Source: Microcaldota archaeon (GTDB taxonomy: Archaea; Micrarchaeota; Micrarchaeia; Micrarchaeales; CABMGC01). From it: a stretch of DNA of 25,064 bases. Positions within the stretch are counted from its first letter, which is position 1, and each line of letters begins with the position of its first letter. This document shows positions 14,767 to 22,028 of this stretch, in pieces. The stretch lies in assembly GCA_030040595.1 (NCBI GenBank), contig JASHTL010000069.1, positions 1-25,064 of the forward strand, given 5' to 3'. Made by a program: the position numbers and the translations under genes. Below the pieces are notes generated by a model. It was not told the DNA's origin, searched no databases, and was given only the letters and a program-made list of their open reading frames with translations.

Positions 14767-17700
14767 TTGAGAGAACCAAAGAACTCACCATTGGACGACG
14801 AGCTGCAGACAAGCTACATCGACTATGCGATGAGCGTAATCATAGGCAGGGCCATACCGGATGCAAGGGACGGGCTGAAGCCTGTGCAGAGGAGGATACT
14901 ATACGCAATGTACAATCTCAAGAATTTCCACAACCTGCCAACTAAGAAAAGCGCAAGAATAGTTGGAGAGTGTTTTGCAAAAGATACCTTGGTTTCCACT
15001 ACGCGCGGTTTAATCCCCATACAAAATATCAGAATAGGCGATACCGTCTATACACAAAACAGCAGATCTAAGGTAACGGAACTTTACACAATGCCTAAGA
15101 GAAAACTTATCAAAGTGCAACTAAATAATGGCACAGAGAACATAGTCACTAGATCACAAAAATTAAAGATAATAACTCCAGAATGGAAATTTGCGTGGAA
15201 AGAAGCGAAAGACATCCAACTCGGTGACTACGTAATCACAAAAGCAGCATACCCTATAATCAAAAAAGAAGTAAAGCTGCCCGAAGGAAGACGACTGAAT
15301 AAAAATATTGCCTATCTATTAGGCCAAATTGTATCGGACGGTTTTGTAATAAATGATAACGAGAGACATAAGTATCACAGGATCGGTTTCTGCTCGGATA
15401 GCAAAGGAATAATAAATAAAATCGTAGAGTGCCTCCAAAAAGAATTTAATTATGAAGCTAAAATTGAAGAAAAGTCACAGAAGTATGTGACATCCAAAGG
15501 TGAAATTAAAACATCAAAAGTAATATATCAAATAAGAGTCAGTAATCAAGCGATAAGCAAATTCTTCATAAACACCTTTAACCTATCTCGTGCTGTAGCT
15601 CATAACAAGCAGATACCAGAGCAAATATTCAGAAGCCCTAAGTACATAATTTTTGCTTTTGCGAGCGGCCTTATTGATGGTGATGGGCACATACACAACA
15701 ACAGAAACATTATAGAGTATGCCACTGTATCAAAAAAACTTGCAAATCAGGCGATAGTGCTCTTCCAACAACTAGGTATACAAGGGAAAAAGTATAAGTC
15801 AGAACGTGACGGCCAGACTGCATACATATTAGGGCGGAAGGTAACGACTCATGATTCCTACAGCATTGAATTTGGAGGGGCATCAGCGATAAAACTTGCA
15901 AATACGCTTGAACTTTTCGATGAAATGAAAAATACCAGGATGAAGAGACTGCTAGGTCCTGTTCGTTTATTGCAGTCCGACAGCGATATAATACCTTGGG
16001 CAAGCGAGCATGTTTTCAGAGAACTGAGCCAAAAACATATTGGCGGAGGCTGGTATCTGGATTCAAACGGACATAAATTCAGGGCTGGGATAAGATATGA
16101 AACCGGATCAAAAATAAGATACAGCGCAGATCTCTACCAAAATTCACTTCATATGTCACAGATAATCTCATGGGGAGTGCGAGAAAAACTGTTCCGAATG
16201 GACTCACCACTCGTTGATATTATCGATCTTATAGCTGATTCTAACATTTTGTTTTCTAAAGTAATTGACATAGTTGATGCAGGCGAAGAAATAACCTACG
16301 ATATTCAAGTGTCTAACAAGCACGAGTTTATCGCAAATGGGATGATTTCTCATAATTGCATCGGAAAATATCACCCGCACGGAGACCTGGCAGTATATGA
16401 TGCCCTTGTCAGGATGGCACAGGATTTCTCAATGCACCACAGGCTTGTGGAGGGCCAGGGGAACATGGGATCTGTCGACGGCGATCCTCCCGCTGCGCAG
16501 CGATACACAGAAGTCCGACTGACAAAACTTGCGGAAGAAATACTGAACGATTTGGACAAGGAGACTGTAGACTTCACGCCTAATTTCGATAACACCGAGA
16601 CCGAACCTGTGACTCTTCCTGCGAAAGCCCCGAATCTCCTGATCAACGGCGCGTCTGGGATAGCTGTGGGAGTGGCAACAAGCATACCGCCGCACAACCT
16701 GAACGAGGTGTGCGATGCAATAGTACACGTGCTAGGTCACAAAGAGGCAACAGTGGAAGACGTACTCGGAATAGTAAAGGGGCCTGATTTCCCTACCGGC
16801 GGGATAGCCATAATGTCGCAGAATGCTTACGCGGGATACAGACACGGCCGCGGCCAGACTACGGTGCGGTCAAAAGCTGAGATAGACGAAAAGAAAAGAA
16901 AGATAATAGTCAACGAGATCCCGTACAATGTCAACAAAGCCGTTATGATACAGACCATAGCCGAGCTCGTGCGAGACAAGAGGATAGTTGGCATAAAGGA
17001 CCTTCGTGACGAGAGCGACAAGAGCGGCATTCGGATAACCATAGATCTTAAGGAAGACGCAAACCCTGAACAGGTGCTGAATATGTTATACAAGCACACC
17101 CAGATGGAAGTCACGTTTCCGATAATAAACCTGGCAGTGGTGGGGAAGAGCCTCAAGAGCATGAATCTCCTCACCATGGTCCAAACCTTTATAGACTACA
17201 GAAGGGAGATCGTCCTGAAAAGGAGCAAGTACGAGCTTGCCGTTGCAGCAGACAGGCTTCACATAGTCGAGGGTCTGCTGCTCGCCATAGACAGGATAGA
17301 CGATATCATCAAGGACATAAAGCAGAGTGGCGAAGTAGGCCAGGCAAGGACAAAGCTCATGTCCGACTACAGCCTTTCCGAGAAGCAGGCCAATGCGATA
17401 CTCGACATGAAGCTTAGCAGGCTCACTCATCTGGAGAACGATTCGCTTAACAAGGAGAAGTCTGACTTGCTGAACAGGGTCTCGTACTTCAAGGCCATAA
17501 CGGAACAGCCGGAGAGGGTGGACCAGATAATAAGGGAAGAGACCCTTGACATTAAAAAACAGTTTGGGAAGCCGAGGAAGACCGAGATACTGAACATAGA
17601 CGAACCCCTGGACATCACCGATGAGGACATGATAAGCAACGAGCGCGTTACAGTGATAATGACAAATAAGGGGTATGTCAAGAGGCAGAGCATAACCAGC

Positions 17701-18603
17701 TTCAAGGAGCAGGGGAGGGGAGGCCGAGGAGTCATAGCGATAAACCTCACCGAAGGAGATTACGTAAAGGAGATACTCACATGCAACAACAAGGACTACC
17801 TTCTCTGCATCTCAAATGCCGGCAGGGCATACTGGATCAAGGCCTACAACATACCCGAGGGAAGCAGGTACGGCGCAGGAAAGGCGATAGTGAACCTGCT
17901 CAACATCAACCAGGAGAAGATAGTTGTCATGCTCGACATAAAGAACATAGAGAGATCCAACATAGCATTCCTTACCGCTAAGGGAGTAGTGAAGAAGACA
18001 GATGCGGTGCTCTTTTCGAAACCAAGGTCCAATGGTGTTCGTGCGATAAACCTGAGGGAGGGCGACGAGATATCGGATGTCATAATATATCACACTGACA
18101 AGTACCTGACGATCCTCACAAAATTCGGCAAGTCGATAAAGTTCGAGGAGGAGGAGCTCAGGCAGATAGGCAGGACTGCCGCAGGGGTCCGCGGAATACG
18201 GCTAAAGGGCAACGACGTTGCAAGGAACATAATCTCTGCCACGGATTCCGGATCCATATTGACCGTCACGGAGAAAGGCTACGGAAAACTCACCGACATA
18301 TCAAAATACAGAACGCAGGCGAGAGGAGGGAGCGGCGTTATAAACATAAAGACAAACGAGAAGACGGGCCCTGTTTCAAAGGCCCTTTTCGTCAGCGGGG
18401 AACAGCAGCTCATGCTGATCAACTCGAAAGGCATAAGCATAACCATACCGATAGAGTCGATAAGAATAACCGGCAGGGCAGCAAGCGGAGTCAGGCTCAT
18501 GAAACTAGAGGAGGGCGCCAAGGTAGTCGACGCTCGGGTCATAAAATCCGAGGAACCAAACGCGCAAGCAAACGGCACAGGCAACTCGCCTGCGGCAGTG
18601 TAG
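14767..18603 (+). CDS. gyrA: DNA gyrase subunit A, interrupted by an intein
   Basis: 1278 residues as translated; 816 after removal of the 462-residue intein (residues 69-530), a normal GyrA length. N-terminal SYIDYAMSVIIGRAIPDARDG leads to KSARIVGE, where the intein interrupts; the extein resumes at CIGKYHPHGD. The active-site tyrosine in AAQRYTEVR is residue 580 as translated, 118 after splicing. The GyrA box appears as EQGRGGRG (codons from about 17710) in the C-terminal beta-pinwheel, which indicates DNA wrapping and gyrase rather than topoisomerase IV. The start is TTG at 14767; no ATG lies before the conserved N-terminus, and GTGATG directly upstream could pair with the 16S rRNA 3' end. 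The protein works with GyrB, encoded eight bases upstream. The gene ends shortly before a separate promoter. Confidence 0.96.
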   Translation: MREPKNSPLDDELQTSYIDYAMSVIIGRAIPDARDGLKPVQRRILYAMYNLKNFHNLPTKKSARIVGECFAKDTLVSTTRGLIPIQNIRIGDTVYTQNSRSKVTELYTMPKRKLIKVQLNNGTENIVTRSQKLKIITPEWKFAWKEAKDIQLGDYVITKAAYPIIKKEVKLPEGRRLNKNIAYLLGQIVSDGFVINDNERHKYHRIGFCSDSKGIINKIVECLQKEFNYEAKIEEKSQKYVTSKGEIKTSKVIYQIRVSNQAISKFFINTFNLSRAVAHNKQIPEQIFRSPKYIIFAFASGLIDGDGHIHNNRNIIEYATVSKKLANQAIVLFQQLGIQGKKYKSERDGQTAYILGRKVTTHDSYSIEFGGASAIKLANTLELFDEMKNTRMKRLLGPVRLLQSDSDIIPWASEHVFRELSQKHIGGGWYLDSNGHKFRAGIRYETGSKIRYSADLYQNSLHMSQIISWGVREKLFRMDSPLVDIIDLIADSNILFSKVIDIVDAGEEITYDIQVSNKHEFIANGMISHNCIGKYHPHGDLAVYDALVRMAQDFSMHHRLVEGQGNMGSVDGDPPAAQRYTEVRLTKLAEEILNDLDKETVDFTPNFDNTETEPVTLPAKAPNLLINGASGIAVGVATSIPPHNLNEVCDAIVHVLGHKEATVEDVLGIVKGPDFPTGGIAIMSQNAYAGYRHGRGQTTVRSKAEIDEKKRKIIVNEIPYNVNKAVMIQTIAELVRDKRIVGIKDLRDESDKSGIRITIDLKEDANPEQVLNMLYKHTQMEVTFPIINLAVVGKSLKSMNLLTMVQTFIDYRREIVLKRSKYELAVAADRLHIVEGLLLAIDRIDDIIKDIKQSGEVGQARTKLMSDYSLSEKQANAILDMKLSRLTHLENDSLNKEKSDLLNRVSYFKAITEQPERVDQIIREETLDIKKQFGKPRKTEILNIDEPLDITDEDMISNERVTVIMTNKGYVKRQSITSFKEQGRGGRGVIAINLTEGDYVKEILTCNNKDYLLCISNAGRAYWIKAYNIPEGSRYGAGKAIVNLLNINQEKIVVMLDIKNIERSNIAFLTAKGVVKKTDAVLFSKPRSNGVRAINLREGDEISDVIIYHTDKYLTILTKFGKSIKFEEEELRQIGRTAAGVRGIRLKGNDVARNIISATDSGSILTVTEKGYGKLTDISKYRTQARGGSGVINIKTNEKTGPVSKALFVSGEQQLMLINSKGISITIPIESIRITGRAASGVRLMKLEEGAKVVDARVIKSEEPNAQANGTGNSPAAV
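14971..16356 (+). mobile_element. GyrA intein with LAGLIDADG homing endonuclease
   Basis: 462 codons in frame within gyrA. Block A: Cys1 in CFAKDTLVSTTRGLIPIQNI. Block B region: NGTENIVTRSQ (53-63), with Gln63 where the family has His. Endonuclease motifs: LLGQIVSDG (116-124) and ASGLIDGDG (231-239), both with the acidic residue. Block F: YDIQVSNKHEFIANG (443-457). Block G: ISHN ending in His461-Asn462, followed by extein Cys+1. The protein should splice itself out to join VGE to CIGKYHPHGD and may spread by homing. About 100 residues between the second endonuclease motif and block F (IPWASEHVFRELSQ region) may be an added DNA-binding domain. The element is AT-rich: 18 of 60 bases are G or C in 15301-15360, against 29 of 60 in extein 17281-17340. 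Splicing activity is inferred. Confidence 0.93.
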
Positions 18604-18616
18604 CCAATAGGGAATG

Positions 18617-18623
18617 TTTATTA
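18617..18623 (+). promoter_or_regulatory. TATA box for the duplicated-domain protein gene
   Basis: TTTATTA, centred at 18620, predicts transcription start near 18646, just ahead of the TTG at 18651. It suggests the gene is expressed separately from gyrBA. Confidence 0.5.
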
Positions 18624-18650
18624 AACGGAAAAATTACAAAATATCTTGTT

Positions 18651-19322
18651 TTGTCAGGTGATACAATTCCTAGGACAGCCCAGCATATTGGAAGGACGGC
18701 CTACATAAATCGGGAAATCGAACAGACCCTCAGACCAGTGTCGCTGATCGAAATCGCAAGATTGCATTTGAGAGTAGAAAGGAAAACCGAAGAGGTATTG
18801 AACCTCTTCCCGAATCTCCCATTGACAAAAGAAGTCACCGGCCTTATAAGGAGATGGGCGGCACTTGACGTCCTGCTTAAAAGCGACGGAAATGGAAGAG
18901 AGAAGGTTGTTAGCCAAGACGAATACGATGCCGAAGTGGGGAAGGCTCTTGATTTTCTTCGTGAGAAACAACAACTGATGGCAACAATAATTGCTGAGAC
19001 ACGAAAGGTGATAGACCAAGGATTGCCTTACCTCCAACTGCAGAAGAAAGAGGAATTTATACGTGACATGTTTGTTGCAGGCTCCCCAGTATCGCGCGGT
19101 CCTCTGCACCTGGTAGCACAAAGGTGGGTGGCTCTAGACATACTTTTGGAAAGAGGAATGCCCCAAGGCAGATATGACGACATGGTGGACTGCCTGAAAT
19201 ACGAGATCGAGAAGGAGAAGGCCAGCTTTAACAGGCAGCGCGGCATCACCCCCTCTTCCAGTAACGTTTCGTACGCACGAAAGTCTTCTGCGCCTCTAGC
19301 AGGTCAGCAAAGAACCACCTGA
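18651..19322 (+). CDS. Uncharacterised protein with an internally duplicated helical domain
   Basis: 223 residues, not recognised. The sequence is charged, cytoplasmic-looking and mostly helical. Two related units are visible: residues about 37-108 with RRWAALDVLL (67-76) and about 117-192 with QRWVALDILL (157-166). Each is preceded by a helix and a proline/glycine turn and followed by an acidic, Tyr-containing helix (DEYDAEVGKALDFL; GRYDDMVDCLKYEI). The last 30 residues are polar and Ser/Arg/Gln rich, probably disordered. The start is TTG at 18651; the next in-frame Met (110) would remove the first unit, and the TATA box at 18617-18623 fits the TTG. The C-terminal tail (from about residue 199) overlaps the convergent helicase gene by 77 bases. 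No function can be assigned; its position after gyrBA gives no firm clue because it appears to have its own promoter. Confidence 0.7.
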   Translation: MSGDTIPRTAQHIGRTAYINREIEQTLRPVSLIEIARLHLRVERKTEEVLNLFPNLPLTKEVTGLIRRWAALDVLLKSDGNGREKVVSQDEYDAEVGKALDFLREKQQLMATIIAETRKVIDQGLPYLQLQKKEEFIRDMFVAGSPVSRGPLHLVAQRWVALDILLERGMPQGRYDDMVDCLKYEIEKEKASFNRQRGITPSSSNVSYARKSSAPLAGQQRTT

Positions 19323-22017
19323 AATCCCGTCTCATGTACTTCAGCACGCGCGCAGCAGTCGATATGCCAACGCCATACGTTTCAAGTGCTATTACGGCAC
19401 GGTTTCCATACGCGCTTATCATCCCCGCTTCCTTAATCGCCTCTTCATAAGATGAGACATCCCTGCTGCCCATCCGCTTTCCATTGATCTTCTTAGACAA
19501 GGCCTCGTCATACTCCTGCTTGTACATCGCGAGCATGGGGCTCCTGCACGAATGGCACAGGTACTTCTCATCAGAATCCAGGCTTATCCTCTCGTTGGAG
19601 ACAAACCCGCAGAAGGTGCACAGCAATCTTATTTCCTTGCATTCCATCGAAGATTTGAACGCGGCTAGATCCCTGTCCGTAGGCAGGTTCGGCATTAGCA
19701 GTTCCTTGTAATGGTATGCCGATCTGAGTATTTCCTGGGAAAGCGGCGACCCCACAGACCTGGCAGTCTCCACTCTCGACCTGCCGCTTTTGAGATCCCT
19801 GAGGAATGTATTTACAACACCCACGTCGAAATTGTTCCTGTATATGTCCCTCAGCGTCTCATCAAACACTGCAGTTCCCCTGTAGAAGTCAATCAGCCTT
19901 GATGATGCCGACTTTGTAAGCGCAGCCTTCTTGTCCACTATGCCAAAGAGCTTTGCCACCTGCACGAATTTGTACCTGAACAGGTCTGACCCTGCGGCTA
20001 TGTTGCGTATCCTTTCCTGCGAGAGTCCCTCGCAAAGCAGGGCAAATATTTTAGCAATGTCAGGCTTTCTGCCTGAGTCGCCATATTCGACAACAATCGC
20101 ATATGGTGTTGCGCGTATCAGTGAGCCGGGATAGCCCTGCGCAAGGACGGTCCCTATGGCCCGTGAAAGGAACTCGTTGGCCAGTTTCCCAAGCGCCACG
20201 TATATTACGGCATAGCTCTCCAGCTCCTCCACGAATATTGTCTCGTTGGAGGGAATGAAATGGCCTCTCTGCCTGGAGACGAAGTCGGCAACCTTGGCGT
20301 GGGTCTCCGAATTCATTGTTCCCGAAACTCGGAGCGTTTTCTCTCCCAGGCGCGAGAAAACCGCCGATGCCACGGACTGCGAGACCGGTATGTCCTCGCC
20401 CTCCCAGTCCGGCACAGCCGCCTCTATGTCAGAGCTTGGCTCCACAAATATGGTTCCCTCCTCCACGCTCACGACGCGCCATGGCACTCCCTTGCTTATG
20501 AATGAAGAACCGGGGTCGAGATAGTTATACACGAAGTTCTCGTCAAGAGATGACACGACCTTGTTGTTTACCACGTTCTTCACGGTGAACTTTATGCTGT
20601 CAGGTATCACGCTTATGTTGCCGAAGAAGTAGTTCATGCTCCTGCTGCCCATGCTGACAATTCCATCTGAGTAGCGCACCAGCCTCAATTCATTTGCAAA
20701 CGCTAGAAGCCTCTCGAAAAGGGCATAGTCCATCTCACTGTACGGTGCTGCCGAATGCATGATGCCGTAAGCTTTCCGCGCTTCTATTTTCTTGTGCTCC
20801 AGTACCATCGCACATATCTGGTTGACCGCAACGTCAAGGGCCCCGCTCTCCATCATGTGCGCCTCCAACTCCCCTCTTAGCACGTTTGCGCATATCACCT
20901 CCGACTCAACGGCATCCATCATCTCTGCCACCAGGATCCTGCCCCTTGCCGTCCTTCTTTCAGCATGGCCCGCCCTGCCGACCCTCTGAATCAGTCTTAT
21001 CGCCTGCTTTGGGGATCCGTACTGCAGTACCAGGTCCACCCTGCCGACGTCTATGCCGAGCTCAAGCGAGCTTGTCGCCACTATGCCCTTGATCTTGCCG
21101 TCCTTGAAAAGGTTCTCAACCCTGACGCGCTCTTCCCTGTCAAGGGAGCTGTGGTGCACGCCTATTCCGCCAAACGGGGCTTCTCTATCAAGGTAGAGGA
21201 GCTTGCTGCCCAGTGACTCTGCAACCTGGCGCGTGTTCGCAAACACGATTGTAGCTGCCGATTCACTGATCGATTGCGAGACCCTCTCTATCCTCGCTAG
21301 TGACTGGGCGTCAAGGCCGAATGTATCGGCAAACTTCTTGTTCTCCGATGCCGGAGAGACTGGCATCTCTATGCTGAACTCAAACTGCTTCGCCGACTGG
21401 GACCTCACTACCTGATGGCCCCTATCGCTGAAAAGAAACCTTGCAACCTCGGCGGAATTGCCAACAGTGGCGCTTATTCCGATCCGTTGGAATTCACCCG
21501 AGAGGTTCCTCAGCCTTTCCAGGCCGACTGCCAGCTGCGCGCCGCGCTTGTTATAGTAAAGCTCGTGTATCTCGTCGACGATCACATACCTGACGTTCTC
21601 CAGCGCCTTCCTGATCCTGCCGGAGAGGAAGAGGTTCTGCAGGCTCTCTGGTGTCGTTATAAGGAGCGAGGGAGGGCTCTCAGCCTGCTTCTTCCTCTCC
21701 ATCTGGGTCGTGTCTCCATGCCTAACGTTGATATTTATGCCGGACTCGCGGCAAACGCCTTCCAGCCGTCTCAGCAGATCCCTGTTTAGCGCCCTGAGCG
21801 GGGTTATGTACAGTGCCTGTATGCCTGCGCCTTTCCCGCTGTTGTATATCTTGTTAAGCACAGGGATCAGCGCAGCCTCGGTCTTGCCGCTGCCCGTGGG
21901 TGCTATTATCAGGCAGTTCTTGCCGGACCCCACGGCGCTGAGCGAGAGCTGCTGTATCTCTGTGAAAGTACCGAACGACCTAAGGAATATTTCGTATGGG
22001 CTGGGAATCCCCATCAC
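19246..22017 (-). CDS. lhr: Lhr-family ATP-dependent helicase
   Basis: 923 residues from GTG at 22017 (922 from the adjacent ATG at 22014). Superfamily 2 motifs: Walker A APTGSGKT (39-46), TPLRALNRD, TTPESLQ, DEIHEL (148-153), motif III SAT (182-184), ATSSLELGIDVG and motif VI QRVGRAGH (344-351). A winged-helix and Lhr-core region follows. Near the C-terminus is a C4 zinc finger, Cys800/Cys803 (CTFC) and Cys821/Cys824 (CHSC), then an end VRTKRYW that is typical of archaeal Lhr-type proteins. These are 3'-5' DNA helicases linked to repair or recombination in archaea. The gene is 11 bases behind the CARDB-like gene and probably in its operon. Its end overlaps the duplicated-domain gene by 77 bases, tail to tail. 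Confidence 0.9.
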   Translation of the reverse strand: MMGIPSPYEIFLRSFGTFTEIQQLSLSAVGSGKNCLIIAPTGSGKTEAALIPVLNKIYNSGKGAGIQALYITPLRALNRDLLRRLEGVCRESGININVRHGDTTQMERKKQAESPPSLLITTPESLQNLFLSGRIRKALENVRYVIVDEIHELYYNKRGAQLAVGLERLRNLSGEFQRIGISATVGNSAEVARFLFSDRGHQVVRSQSAKQFEFSIEMPVSPASENKKFADTFGLDAQSLARIERVSQSISESAATIVFANTRQVAESLGSKLLYLDREAPFGGIGVHHSSLDREERVRVENLFKDGKIKGIVATSSLELGIDVGRVDLVLQYGSPKQAIRLIQRVGRAGHAERRTARGRILVAEMMDAVESEVICANVLRGELEAHMMESGALDVAVNQICAMVLEHKKIEARKAYGIMHSAAPYSEMDYALFERLLAFANELRLVRYSDGIVSMGSRSMNYFFGNISVIPDSIKFTVKNVVNNKVVSSLDENFVYNYLDPGSSFISKGVPWRVVSVEEGTIFVEPSSDIEAAVPDWEGEDIPVSQSVASAVFSRLGEKTLRVSGTMNSETHAKVADFVSRQRGHFIPSNETIFVEELESYAVIYVALGKLANEFLSRAIGTVLAQGYPGSLIRATPYAIVVEYGDSGRKPDIAKIFALLCEGLSQERIRNIAAGSDLFRYKFVQVAKLFGIVDKKAALTKSASSRLIDFYRGTAVFDETLRDIYRNNFDVGVVNTFLRDLKSGRSRVETARSVGSPLSQEILRSAYHYKELLMPNLPTDRDLAAFKSSMECKEIRLLCTFCGFVSNERISLDSDEKYLCHSCRSPMLAMYKQEYDEALSKKINGKRMGSRDVSSYEEAIKEAGMISAYGNRAVIALETYGVGISTAARVLKYMRRDFRWFFADLLEAQKTFVRTKRYWKRG

Positions 22018-22028
22018 CTAACGCGGGC

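Noticed and set aside
14971..16356. The insert in gyrA as an insertion sequence or group I intron
   Set aside because: It is in frame throughout and begins with Cys and ends with His-Asn before Cys, with LAGLIDADG motifs between, so it is a protein intron.
14767..18603. ParC/topoisomerase IV instead of GyrA
   Set aside because: A GyrA-box form (QGRGGRG) is present in the C-terminal domain and the partner gene is next to it as gyrBA.
18654..19121. 155-residue minus-strand reading frame opposite the duplicated-domain gene
   Set aside because: The plus-strand frame has the internal repeat, a promoter and coding-like composition; the antisense frame is Cys/Tyr/Phe-rich without any motif.
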